From assembly GCA_948663505.1 (NCBI GenBank), contig CAPNAQ010000014.1, positions 1 through 20,811 of the forward strand: a stretch of DNA of 20,811 nucleotides. Reading direction: 5' to 3'. Shown piece after piece: positions 14,120-20,661 of the stretch. The notes beneath the pieces are model-generated. The model ran no database searches, was not told where the DNA came from, and saw only the letters and a list, made by a program, of their open reading frames with translations. This DNA comes from an uncultured Clostridia bacterium (GTDB taxonomy: Bacteria; Bacillota; Clostridia; TANB77; CAG-508). Within the stretch, counting starts at the first letter, position 1. Every line of letters starts with the position of its first letter. Position numbers and translations under genes: made by a program.

Positions 14120-14147
14120 ATTATACATTAAAAATATAAAAAGTCAA
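14120..14147 (-). promoter_or_regulatory. promoter of the RHH-antirepressor module
   Basis: TTGACT (14147-14142), 16 bp, TATAAT (14125-14120). It is a near-consensus sigma-A promoter directly upstream of the RHH gene and reads through the module toward the antirepressor. Confidence 0.8.
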
Positions 14148-14173
14148 GAGGTTTTATATTACATTTTGGTAAC

Positions 14174-14196
14174 AAAAAAGCACTCGTCTGAGTGCT
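14174..14196 (-). terminator. terminator of the membrane-protein unit
   Basis: AGCACTC pairs with GAGTGCT around a 4-nt loop, followed by six U on the minus strand. It closely resembles the terminator at 14809-14833. Confidence 0.88.
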
Positions 14197-14204
14197 AATC
14201 TTTT

Positions 14205-14741
14205 TTATTTTTTAGTTATTTTTAAATGTCCATTTGTTCCATTAGAATTTGTTTGTAAATATATAAATTGACCTTTTTCTACATTTATTTCAATAGAATT
14301 ATCATTTCCCATTCCGCCTATTAATCCTATATAATCTGTCATTGGAACATCATTTATATCATTATATTCTATATTGGAAACAAATATATTATATATTCTT
14401 TCTGTTCTTTCATCAAAAGTTGTATTGGTTTGTTCAATTAAATAATTTCCAGATTCAAGATTATCTCCTTCATAATTTTCCTTTTCAACTGCAATTTTTA
14501 TAGATTGAATATAGTCTTCTGTACCATTATTTGTCCATTCTAATTTTGTAGAATAAGTATTAATGCTTGTATTATCTGTTTGTTCATTTTTCAAAACAGT
14601 TTGTGTTTCTATAATATTTGTAGAATTAGAAATTCCATCTTTAACACCTTCAATAAATCCAGGTATAAATATAAAAATCATAAATATTAAAAATATCCAA
14701 AAGCATAACTTTTTATATATAGGCTTTTTTTCTTTTTCCAT
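14205..14741 (-). CDS. membrane-anchored extracellular protein, accessory (moron) gene
   Basis: A 178-residue protein with a basic N-terminus (MEKEKKPIYKK), one transmembrane helix (about 12-31) and an outside-facing, strand-rich domain rich in Asn, Thr and Glu (ESGNYLIEQTNTTF, later INVEKGQFIYLQTNSNG). There is no lipobox. The family is not recognised. Membrane-anchored proteins carried as single-gene units in prophages often block superinfection or alter the cell surface; that is a possibility, not shown. The start is the ATG at 14741 behind GGGGG. It has its own TTGAAA-17-TATAAT promoter and its own terminator, so it can be expressed in the lysogen independently of the late operon. Confidence 0.7.
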   Translation of the reverse strand: MEKEKKPIYKKLCFWIFLIFMIFIFIPGFIEGVKDGISNSTNIIETQTVLKNEQTDNTSINTYSTKLEWTNNGTEDYIQSIKIAVEKENYEGDNLESGNYLIEQTNTTFDERTERIYNIFVSNIEYNDINDVPMTDYIGLIGGMGNDNSIEINVEKGQFIYLQTNSNGTNGHLKITKK

Positions 14742-14772
14742 ATGATATCCCCCAAAAATTAAATTTGAAAAT

Positions 14773-14801
14773 ATTATATAGTAAAATTTTATTTTTTTCA
14801 A
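14773..14801 (-). promoter_or_regulatory. promoter of the membrane-protein unit
   Basis: TTGAAA (14801-14796), 17 bp, perfect TATAAT (14778-14773), starting 31 bp upstream of the ATG. One of the best sigma-A promoters in the window. Confidence 0.85.
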
Positions 14802-14820
14802 CATATTTAAAAAAAGCACT
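14792..14820. repeat. imperfect direct repeat, downstream junction of TPR unit
   Basis: Seven T, then CAACATATTT, then AAAAAGCACT match the segment at 15667-15697 except for a few bases in the middle. The two copies flank the TPR gene and its promoter/terminator parts, suggesting how the unit was inserted or duplicated. Confidence 0.65.
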
Positions 14821-14833
14821 CGTTTGAGCGCTT
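14809..14833 (-). terminator. terminator of the TPR unit
   Basis: An 8-bp stem (AAGCGCTC with GAGTGCTT, one G-U pair on the minus strand) with a 4-nt loop, followed by a run of U. It overlaps the stop codon of the TPR gene. Confidence 0.88.
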
Positions 14834-15626
14834 AATTTTCCTTTATTTTAATTACCCCTTGTTCTATATATTCTTGTAAGTATTTTTTTTGTAAATCACT
14901 TAAATTATCATAATATTCTTTTTCCCATATACAATCAGAAGGTCTAGCTCTATATTTATAGCCTTTATTTATCTTTTTTTCAATATCAACTATACATAAT
15001 TCTATACTTGTTTTAAAATCATCATTTAATTGTTCTTCTTCCCAGTCATAAATTTTAGTAGAATATGGTTTATAATACTTACTTAATCTAGCACTTTTCA
15101 ATAAGTTTAGTGCTTCTTGTATTCTATCCATTTTAATTAAAACTTTTGCTTTATCTATATATGATGATGCAAAAAATGGTGTTAAGTTTATTTGTTTATT
15201 ATAACATTCTAAAGCTTTTTCAAAATCATATTCACTTTCATAAATTAATCCCATTTCGTGTAAGATTAAGGATATATGAATGTCTTTTTTAGTAACTTCT
15301 GATTGCTCCACATTTTTGGGTACAAAAATATCCATATAAAGACTACTGCACAATTCTTTAGTAATGTATTCATTTGCATATTCAATTCCTTTTAACTTAA
15401 ATGGATATCTTGACCATAGATAAGCTTTTGCTCTAATATATCTAGATTTTGGAGTGTCTATATCAGTAATTAAATCTATTGATTTTAAGAAAATATCTTG
15501 TCTATCTGTATACTTTTCTATATATCTTTTTACTACTTTTCCATATTTACCATCTGTATTATAATTGAATAGTTTGTATGCTAATTCTATATTATACGTT
15601 TCTTTTAATTTATTTAAAAATTTCAT
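14832..15626 (-). CDS. TPR-repeat protein, accessory (moron) gene
   Basis: A 264-residue soluble helical protein. Residues about 116-180 form two tetratricopeptide-like repeats (HEMGLIYESEYDFEKALECY; then DKAKVLIKMDRIQEALNLLK); the N-terminal 110 residues are helical and basic. TPRs bind proteins or peptides. There is no HTH, so it is not an AimR-type receptor. Function unknown; anti-phage or host-modifying roles are open. The start is the ATG at 15626, 10 nt after GGAGG; a reading from 15689 would cover the promoter. It has its own promoter (TTGAAA-17-TATTAT) and terminator and interrupts the usual gp15-tape measure order. Confidence 0.7.
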   Translation of the reverse strand: MKFLNKLKETYNIELAYKLFNYNTDGKYGKVVKRYIEKYTDRQDIFLKSIDLITDIDTPKSRYIRAKAYLWSRYPFKLKGIEYANEYITKELCSSLYMDIFVPKNVEQSEVTKKDIHISLILHEMGLIYESEYDFEKALECYNKQINLTPFFASSYIDKAKVLIKMDRIQEALNLLKSARLSKYYKPYSTKIYDWEEEQLNDDFKTSIELCIVDIEKKINKGYKYRARPSDCIWEKEYYDNLSDLQKKYLQEYIEQGVIKIKEN

Positions 15627-15647
15627 TATAATATTTCCTCCAAATGT

Positions 15648-15676
15648 ATAATATAACATTAATATATTTTTTTCAA
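15648..15676 (-). promoter_or_regulatory. promoter of the TPR unit
   Basis: TTGAAA (15676-15671), 17 bp, TATTAT (15653-15648), 22 bp before the TPR gene start. It lies just after the gp15 stop codon and shares its -35 context with the promoter at 14773-14801. Confidence 0.8.
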
Positions 15677-15697
15677 CATATTTTACCAAAAAGCACT
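15667..15697. repeat. imperfect direct repeat, upstream junction of TPR unit
   Basis: Matches 14792-14820 (17 identical bases, a short mismatch, then 10 identical bases). Here the AAAAAGCACT part encodes the C-terminus of Gp15, whereas at the other end it forms a terminator arm. Confidence 0.65.
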
Positions 15698-16249
15698 TCC
15701 AAAATCAGCTTCTTTCTGTTCTTGAGTTCTCATATCAGGTAAAGCATACATTTTTTTCATTTTTTGTATTCTTTTTCTTTCTTCTTTATCTTTTATTTTA
15801 GATAAATCACAGCTTCTATACCCCATTATTTCTACAATTTTATTATCTTCTTTTAAATCTTCAAACATTGCTTTAAATTTCCACCAATGAAGATATTTGA
15901 TAGAATTTAAATCAATATTATATTGTGTTTTGAATGCAGTATATATATGCATATCATCAAATTCATAGCTATAAATTTGTTTCATTTCTTTTTTATTTTG
16001 TTTTGTTTCTTTTATTTCGTTTTCTTTCTTTCCACAGCTATAAAACCAAATTATATCTTTTAAAGCTGTTTCTATATTGTTTATATTACCAAAATAAAGC
16101 AGATTTAAAGCTAATTCTATTTTTTTCTCTTCTTCAATAGTATTATCTTGCATTAATAATTCAAATTTAATCCATTCTCTAAAATCTGTTCTTATTTTTA
16201 TTTTAGATGGTATATATTGTGGTAATTTATCTAATAAAATATTATACAT
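15683..16249 (-). CDS. Gp15 family tail assembly protein
   Basis: A 188-residue protein matching the phage Gp15 pattern: IKIRTDFREWIKFELL near the N-terminus, IIWFYSCGK, YSYEFDDMHIYTAF and a conserved LHWWKFKAMFEDL, then MGYRS and a basic helix. In related phages it follows the tail chaperone and precedes the tape measure gene, and probably helps load the tape measure. The start codon overlaps the stop of the chaperone gene as TAATG, a sign of coupled translation. Here the tape measure is displaced by the accessory island that begins right after its stop codon. Confidence 0.88.
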   Translation of the reverse strand: MYNILLDKLPQYIPSKIKIRTDFREWIKFELLMQDNTIEEEKKIELALNLLYFGNINNIETALKDIIWFYSCGKKENEIKETKQNKKEMKQIYSYEFDDMHIYTAFKTQYNIDLNSIKYLHWWKFKAMFEDLKEDNKIVEIMGYRSCDLSKIKDKEERKRIQKMKKMYALPDMRTQEQKEADFGSAFW

Positions 16250-16626
16250 TAATACCTTCTTCCTCGATTATTTTTTCTATATTTATTGTATCTTCTTTCT
16301 TCTCTGTTAGGTTTATATCTTCCAAAAGCATTTTCCGTTTTATCAACTTGTACATTTCTTTCTTTTATAATATCAGCATATATTTCAAGATGCTCCGCTA
16401 AATTATATTTTTTAACAAATATTTTATCAGATATTCCTTTACCAAAAACATTATCAAAAAAATCTTCAATTATTTTGCACTGTATTTTTATGCTTTCAGA
16501 AGTTTTATGGTTTTCTTTCTCTTCTTTTTCACATTTTTTTAATACAATATCTACTTCTTTCTCAAATTTTTCCATATCTTCTGCATCTAAAAAATTAAAT
16601 TCAACTTCTATACCTTTTAAATTCAT
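16249..16626 (-). CDS. tail assembly chaperone (DUF6673-like)
   Basis: A 125-residue protein starting MNLKGIEVEFNFLDAEDMEK, the pattern of the short tail assembly chaperones of Gram-positive siphophages. The middle is helical (IKIQCKIIEDFFDNVFGKGI) and the C-terminus is basic (NREERRYNKYRKNNRGRR). It coats the tape measure protein during tail assembly. AGGAGG precedes the ATG at 16626. The junction with gp15 is a TAATG overlap rather than a ribosomal frameshift of the lambda G/GT type. Confidence 0.82.
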   Translation of the reverse strand: MNLKGIEVEFNFLDAEDMEKFEKEVDIVLKKCEKEEKENHKTSESIKIQCKIIEDFFDNVFGKGISDKIFVKKYNLAEHLEIYADIIKERNVQVDKTENAFGRYKPNREERRYNKYRKNNRGRRY

Positions 16627-16642
16627 ATTTTCCTCCTATTTT

Positions 16643-16666
16643 AAAAAGGCTAGATTAACTAGCCTT
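16643..16666 (-). terminator. terminator-like hairpin after tail tube gene
   Basis: An 8-bp perfect stem AAGGCTAG/CTAGCCTT with a 5-nt loop and five U on the minus strand. It overlaps the last two bases of the stop codon. As the tail chaperone lies downstream, it probably only reduces transcription after the abundant tube gene. Confidence 0.8.
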
Positions 16667-17204
16667 ATAATATATCATTATTTTTTATTGATTTACTTGT
16701 TGTTCTTGCATTATCTAATACTGATGAACTTTGTGTTGTACCTGTTTCAAAAGTAGCTTCCATTTCATCACTAGTAACAGTTGCTGTACCAATTTGCATT
16801 TTACCAGAAGCATGAAATGTTCCATTGTATGTATAAGCATCTGTACTGTCTCCATCAGTGTCTGGTATAACACTATAAGTTCTTAATCTTGCTTCAAATG
16901 CACCTGCTTCATTTTTCTTGTTAAAATTTACTGTTAAAATTTCAACTGTTTCTCCTGTTAATTCTTCGTCATGTATTTCTGCTATTCTATCATGTATTTT
17001 ATTGTCAATAATTCTATCAAAAGCATATGCAATTTCTGATGAATAGCCAGTAGTATCACTTCTTTCTGTTTTCTCATCTACATATCTTCTATCGTATGTT
17101 GTTGTATTTAATGTTTTACCTGCTTCTGTAAATCCTTGCATTCTTAAAAATTTTGTATCAACTTTCATAAAGTTAACAATATCGGCTCTATTATAAACCT
17201 TCAT
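16665..17204 (-). CDS. major tail tube protein
   Basis: A 179-residue protein. Size, strand-rich composition, lack of Cys and position between the neck genes and the tail chaperone fit a siphophage major tail (tube) protein. Typical segments are TLNTTTYDRRYVDEKTERSD near the start and FHASGKMQIGTATVTSDEME toward the end. It polymerises into the tail tube. GGAGG precedes the ATG at 17204, and a hairpin terminator follows, consistent with an abundant product. Confidence 0.85.
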   Translation of the reverse strand: MKVYNRADIVNFMKVDTKFLRMQGFTEAGKTLNTTTYDRRYVDEKTERSDTTGYSSEIAYAFDRIIDNKIHDRIAEIHDEELTGETVEILTVNFNKKNEAGAFEARLRTYSVIPDTDGDSTDAYTYNGTFHASGKMQIGTATVTSDEMEATFETGTTQSSSVLDNARTTSKSIKNNDIL

Positions 17205-17223
17205 TTTTCTCCTCCTTTTTTAT

Positions 17224-17253
17224 AAAAAATAAGAGCCTCTTTTAAAGAAGCTC
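17224..17253 (-). terminator. terminator-like hairpin before tail tube gene
   Basis: GAGCTTC pairs with GAGGCTC (one U-G pair on the minus strand) around a 7-nt loop and is followed by UUAUUUUUUAUA. The stop codon of the upstream gene is in the loop. Confidence 0.75.
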
Positions 17254-17667
17254 ATAATATATAAAGTTCATTTGAATAATATAAATTGCTGTAGTTTCAG
17301 TTTTATTAAGTATATAACCAGGACTTGTGCATTTTATTGAAAAAGCACCATCTATATCTGGAAAATTTTTTAATCTATTTTGAGTGCTTATCCACTCCAT
17401 AAAATCTTCACAAAATTTAGAATTAACTAAATTAACTATTGATTGACTTGATAATGGAGCTTGTACACAGAAATCAAAAGAAATTTGTTTTTTCCCACCT
17501 CTACCATCTATAAAATTATTTATATCAGGCTGAACAGGAGTCCTATCTATTGAATAACTTTGATTTTTTTCTTTTAGATAATCTACATTTATTTTTCCAC
17601 CTTTAAGTAATGGACATTTTTCTATAAAATCTTTTATTTTTTCTATTTTAGATTTTTCTTGTGTCAT
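17242..17667 (-). CDS. Minor_capsid_3-like tail completion protein
   Basis: A 141-residue protein resembling the family usually called minor capsid protein 3/tail terminator: KIEKIKDFIEKCPLLKGGKI at the start, YSIDRTPVQP, FVF-like strand (ISFDFCVQAPLSSQSIVN), and a central FMEWISTQNRLKNFPDIDG. It caps the tail tube for joining to the head. The ATG at 17667 overlaps the TGA of the upstream gene as ATGA, so translation is coupled. Confidence 0.78.
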   Translation of the reverse strand: MTQEKSKIEKIKDFIEKCPLLKGGKINVDYLKEKNQSYSIDRTPVQPDINNFIDGRGGKKQISFDFCVQAPLSSQSIVNLVNSKFCEDFMEWISTQNRLKNFPDIDGAFSIKCTSPGYILNKTETTAIYIIQMNFIYYELL

Positions 17668-18068
17668 TGTTTACCTCCTGTTTTTATAAATCTTTCAACA
17701 TCTTTACAAACTTGTTTTCCTTTATCATTCATCATTCTTTTTTCCCACTCTGGACCTCTTTTAGGTGCTCCATTATATTTCATATCAATACCACTTATTG
17801 TTCTTTTTACTCCTTTGGGTCTTGAAGGACCTACAGCTTTTTTTCCTTTATAGTGATAATGTGCGTATGGAGCATTGTATTTAATAGAATGATCATTAGG
17901 ATAACTTCTTCTATTTTTCATAAAACCACTTTGCATTGGAACATATGGGTCTGATAGTCTTTCTACTGTATCTCTTAAAAAACGATTTACAGGTCCTCCT
18001 CTTTCTAATCCATGGTCTTTTATTATTTTATTGACTGGATTCATTTTTATTTTTATGTTTGCCTGCAT
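17664..18068 (-). CDS. Minor_capsid_2-like neck protein
   Basis: A 134-residue basic protein with the family pattern IKYNAPYAHYHYKGKK, then GPSRPKGVKRTISGID, GAPKRGPEWEKRMM and a final helix. It occupies the HK97 gp10-like neck position between connector and tail completion proteins. The ATG overlaps the stop of the previous (frameshifted) gene as TAATG. It ends in TGA, which shows UGA is a stop in this genome. Confidence 0.82.
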   Translation of the reverse strand: MQANIKIKMNPVNKIIKDHGLERGGPVNRFLRDTVERLSDPYVPMQSGFMKNRRSYPNDHSIKYNAPYAHYHYKGKKAVGPSRPKGVKRTISGIDMKYNGAPKRGPEWEKRMMNDKGKQVCKDVERFIKTGGKQ

Positions 18069-18398
18069 TATTCAGCAACTCCAATCTTCCAATGTTGAAG
18101 ACCACCTTTTCTATTATCATCAACACTAACTACTTTAAATACTTGATAGTCATTCATAAGGCTTTCTAAATCAAATTTATCTTCTATAATTCCTTCGACT
18201 ATATAGTCTCCTACTGAAATATCTATCTTGTCTTCTGTAGGTATCGTTATAGAACCTGTAGATGCGTTTTCAACCCCGTTTATCTATTAAGTTAGTCTTT
18301 TTATTATGCCTAAAATAAACTTCGTTAAAATGCTTTCTCGTGACAACTTCGTCAAATGTAAAGTGATATACTGTGATTTTATGTATAAAAAAACTCAT
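18068..18398 (-). pseudogene. neck protein (DUF6751-like), frameshifted
   Basis: The first frame starts at the ATG at 18398 behind GGGGTG and reads MSFFIHKITVYHF... to a TGA at 18270. The rest is in another frame from about 18283 to the TAA at 18068-18070 (NGVENASTGSITIPTEDKID... LQHWKIGVAE). Removing one base in the AAACGGGG stretch (about 18275-18282) gives one protein of roughly 109 residues ending in TAATG before the next gene. Position and the segment after the break suggest a DUF6751/minor capsid neck protein. It should be essential for virion assembly, so the break means a defective prophage or, at least as likely, a one-base homopolymer error. Confidence 0.7.
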
Positions 18399-18399
18399 A

Positions 18400-18780
18400 T
18401 TAACACACCCCACAATTCAAAAGAGACTTTCCATTCTTTCCTGTTATATTCCAAAGATATTTTTTTAAAGTACTATACATTTCATCAGAATACTCTTTTT
18501 CAATTTCTTCTGGTGTAGCATAAGTTTCGCTCCAACCTTCTATATTTTGTGATTTTAAATTACCAATTTTAGTTAATTTAGTTTCCTTACTTTGCAATAA
18601 ATCAATAATTAAGCAAGTAGTATACTTCACTTCGTCAGGAATATTGTTTATATCAATTCTTCCTACTGTTTCATGATTTATATAACTACTTGCTTCTATA
18701 TTTAATCTATCAAAGTCTTTTGGCAACTGCGTTTTTTTAGTATTATTCAAATAATAATCTTCATCAATGTATTTCAACAT
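18400..18780 (-). CDS. gp6-like head-tail connector
   Basis: A 126-residue, largely helical protein directly downstream of the major capsid gene, the place of the HK97 gp6-like connector ring. The start MLKYIDEDYYLNNT and the segments DFDRLNIEASSYINHETVG and PDEVKYTTCLIIDLLQSKE fit that family's helical pattern, as does YATPEEIEKEY. TAGGAG lies upstream of the ATG at 18780. It connects the portal to the neck. Confidence 0.78.
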   Translation of the reverse strand: MLKYIDEDYYLNNTKKTQLPKDFDRLNIEASSYINHETVGRIDINNIPDEVKYTTCLIIDLLQSKETKLTKIGNLKSQNIEGWSETYATPEEIEKEYSDEMYSTLKKYLWNITGKNGKSLLNCGVC

Positions 18781-18789
18781 ATATTACTC

Positions 18790-19947
18790 CTATTTTAAAA
18801 CTACATCTACAGAAGTTGCTGTATTTTCTACTTTAACTTCTCCAAATACTGGTGTTTTTTCATCTAAAGCTACTCTATATAGATTAGAAGTGTTTTTATC
18901 AGATTTGAATATAGCTTTTCCTGTTGATGCTGTTTTCTTTACTTGTCCACCATATGTTACTTTAGCACCTTCAACAGCTTTTGCTGTTTCTCCTTCTCCA
19001 TCTTTTACTGTGAATGTTACATTTACAGTTGCAGGAGCTCCACTTGAAGGTAATACTACAGCAAATGGAAATCTTGTTTCTTCGTTTGGATTTAAAGCAT
19101 TTATAGGGTTTGGAATTTCCCAACCTAATCTCATAACTGCTCTTAAAGCTACCATATCTTGTTGTGCTAAATTATATAAGATATCTCCTGTTGCAGGGTC
19201 TTGAATTACTGCTTCTGTTAATACTTTATAAGTCATATCTTGTCTTATTGAGTAAACAGCTTCGTTGAAATCTCCTACAATCATTTGAGCTTTTGTTTTA
19301 TCCCAAGCGCCATTATCTACATAGGCTTTTTGCATAGAGTCTATTTCTGTTCCTTTTATTGGTTGTCCTGATGTATCTAACATCATTCTGAATTTTCCTT
19401 TGATGTCAACACCACCAACAAGTCCATTAACATCATATCCACTCTCTTCAACTTTGGTCATGGCATCATTAATAGCTTCATATAAAGTATTTCCTTGAGT
19501 TATAGCTGCACCTGCATTTAAAACTGATGTTAATAAATCAGCTCTAAATCCTGTAGGTTTATCGTCTCCTGTAAATACTGCTGCATCAAATTTCTTTGCA
19601 AATGCTTCTTCCAATCTTGGTCTTACTTCTCCCCATATATCATAATCTGCATCGTCTAATACAGCTTCTGGTATTGGAACTATAACAGCTAACTCTTCTG
19701 CTACTATAAATTTGTTATCCCAAGCCATTTTAGTTAATTGCTTTCTAGCTGTATCACTACCTTGCCAATATGCTAATGGCAATGAATCTAAAACTCTCAT
19801 TTTAGTTCTGTTAGAAGTCATATTTGGTAATCTTCTAAACATTTGCATTGCTCTAGACTGTTTTGTTACTCCTTCTATAATTTCTCTAGACACTTGGTCT
19901 TCAATTAATGCTTCTGCATTATTTCTTGTAATCATTTTTTCTGGCAT
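18790..19947 (-). CDS. major capsid protein (HK97 fold) with C-terminal Ig-like domain
   Basis: A 385-residue protein. Residues 1 to about 300 show the HK97-type capsid pattern: TKMRVLDSLPLAYWQGSDTA, FIVAEELAVIVPIPEAVLDD, EEAFAKKFDAAVFTGDDKPT, and a C-terminal QQDMVALRAVMRLGWEI. Residues about 306-385 are an extra Ig/carboxypeptidase-regulatory-like domain (VTFTVKDGEG, EGAKVTYGGQVKKTASTGKA, SVDVVLK), which would stand out on the capsid surface and may bind glycans or stabilise the shell. No large N-terminal delta domain is present; a separate scaffold gene lies upstream. AAGGAGG precedes the ATG at 19947. Confidence 0.92.
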   Translation of the reverse strand: MPEKMITRNNAEALIEDQVSREIIEGVTKQSRAMQMFRRLPNMTSNRTKMRVLDSLPLAYWQGSDTARKQLTKMAWDNKFIVAEELAVIVPIPEAVLDDADYDIWGEVRPRLEEAFAKKFDAAVFTGDDKPTGFRADLLTSVLNAGAAITQGNTLYEAINDAMTKVEESGYDVNGLVGGVDIKGKFRMMLDTSGQPIKGTEIDSMQKAYVDNGAWDKTKAQMIVGDFNEAVYSIRQDMTYKVLTEAVIQDPATGDILYNLAQQDMVALRAVMRLGWEIPNPINALNPNEETRFPFAVVLPSSGAPATVNVTFTVKDGEGETAKAVEGAKVTYGGQVKKTASTGKAIFKSDKNTSNLYRVALDEKTPVFGEVKVENTATSVDVVLK

Positions 19948-19982
19948 TTTTCTTTTCCTCCTTAAATTTGTTTTTTTGTAAT

Positions 19983-20010
19983 AAAAAAGAGACTAGCTTT
20001 GCTAATCTCT
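19983..20010 (-). terminator. terminator-like hairpin between scaffold and capsid
   Basis: AGAGATTAGC pairs with GCTAGTCTCT (one U-G pair on the minus strand) around a 3-nt loop, with six U after it. The stop codon of the scaffold gene (20002-20004) lies within the stem. A leaky terminator here would be odd before the most expressed gene, so processing or antitermination is also possible. Confidence 0.75.
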
Positions 20011-20544
20011 TGCAGAACGAATTAAATCATTCATTTTTTGATTTGTTTCACTTAGATTTGAAACTGTTTTTCCCGCCATACTTACACTAGAACTAACTTT
20101 TTTTATAAATTGTGGTTCTGTGTTTAAGTATTTTGGATTTTCTTTTAAGAATTTTGCTAAATTTTCTTCAAAGTCTCCGTCCATTTTAGAAACCTTGAAT
20201 GTAACAAATTCAACATCATCATTTTTCACTCCAGCTTTAAAAACTTTGTTCTCTTTTAATATTTCTTCTTTTTCAGAAATAGCCTTTTGATATTCAAGTT
20301 CTTTTTCTGCTGTTTTTTCTTCTTGAGTCTTTTGACTTTCTACCCATTCTTTGTACTTTGCAATATCAATTCCAGAATACTTTTTTTCGTATTTTTCTTT
20401 AAGTTTTTTTTCAAATGCATTGTATTCTTCCTGTGTATAAGTCTTTCCTGTTCCCTCATCTTTATTTTGACTGGCTTGAGTTCCAGTTTTTCCTGTTTCT
20501 TCGGTAACATTGCCTTCTACAGTTCCTTTTTCTTCTTCTTCCAT
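20002..20544 (-). CDS. capsid scaffold protein (DUF4355-like)
   Basis: A 180-residue, highly charged protein: an acidic Thr/Gly/Glu-rich start (MEEEEKGTVEGNVTEETG), a long coiled coil (EEYNAFEKKLKEKYEKKY to SEKEEILKENKVF) and a C-terminal segment (ENLAKFLKENPKYL, ending NQKMNDLIRSARD) typical of DUF4355 scaffolds. It directs procapsid assembly and is then lost. The ATG at 20544 is preceded by GGAGGTG; an in-frame extension to 20628 has no ribosome site and starts at the preceding terminator, so it is not used. It lies directly upstream of the capsid gene. Confidence 0.85.
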   Translation of the reverse strand: MEEEEKGTVEGNVTEETGKTGTQASQNKDEGTGKTYTQEEYNAFEKKLKEKYEKKYSGIDIAKYKEWVESQKTQEEKTAEKELEYQKAISEKEEILKENKVFKAGVKNDDVEFVTFKVSKMDGDFEENLAKFLKENPKYLNTEPQFIKKVSSSVSMAGKTVSNLSETNQKMNDLIRSARD

Positions 20545-20629
20545 AAGACACCTCCATTTTTTTAAGGGTAACAAAGTAATTCCCCCACCTTTATTGTTCT
20601 TTTTGTCTGCAACAAAGTAAAAAGACATT

Positions 20630-20650
20630 AAAAAAGAGCCATAAGGCTCT
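20630..20650 (-). terminator. terminator after tRNA-Trp
   Basis: AGAGCC pairs with GGCTCT around a 4-nt loop, followed by six U on the minus strand. It lies 12 nt past the tRNA CCA end and 86 nt before the scaffold start. Confidence 0.85.
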
Positions 20651-20661
20651 AACTTTGAAGA

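Noticed and set aside
14832..15626. TPR protein as an AimR-type arbitrium receptor
   Set aside because: No N-terminal HTH and no adjacent short secreted-peptide gene; only two TPR-like repeats are visible.
18068..18398. Programmed +1 frameshift as in RF2
   Set aside because: The GGU-UGA site lacks the RF2 CUUUGA slippery sequence and spaced internal ribosome site, and a one-base homopolymer insertion is simpler. Left open as an alternative only.
18068..18398. UGA read as Trp (alternative code, prompted by tRNA-Trp)
   Set aside because: Reading through the UGA gives an Arg-rich, unlike-phage sequence, other genes end in UGA with normal ATGA overlaps, and the tRNA anticodon is CCA, which reads UGG only.
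20545..20628. N-terminal extension of the scaffold protein from the ATG at 20628
   Set aside because: There is no ribosome site, it begins at the U tract of a terminator, and a strong GGAGGTG site serves the start at 20544.
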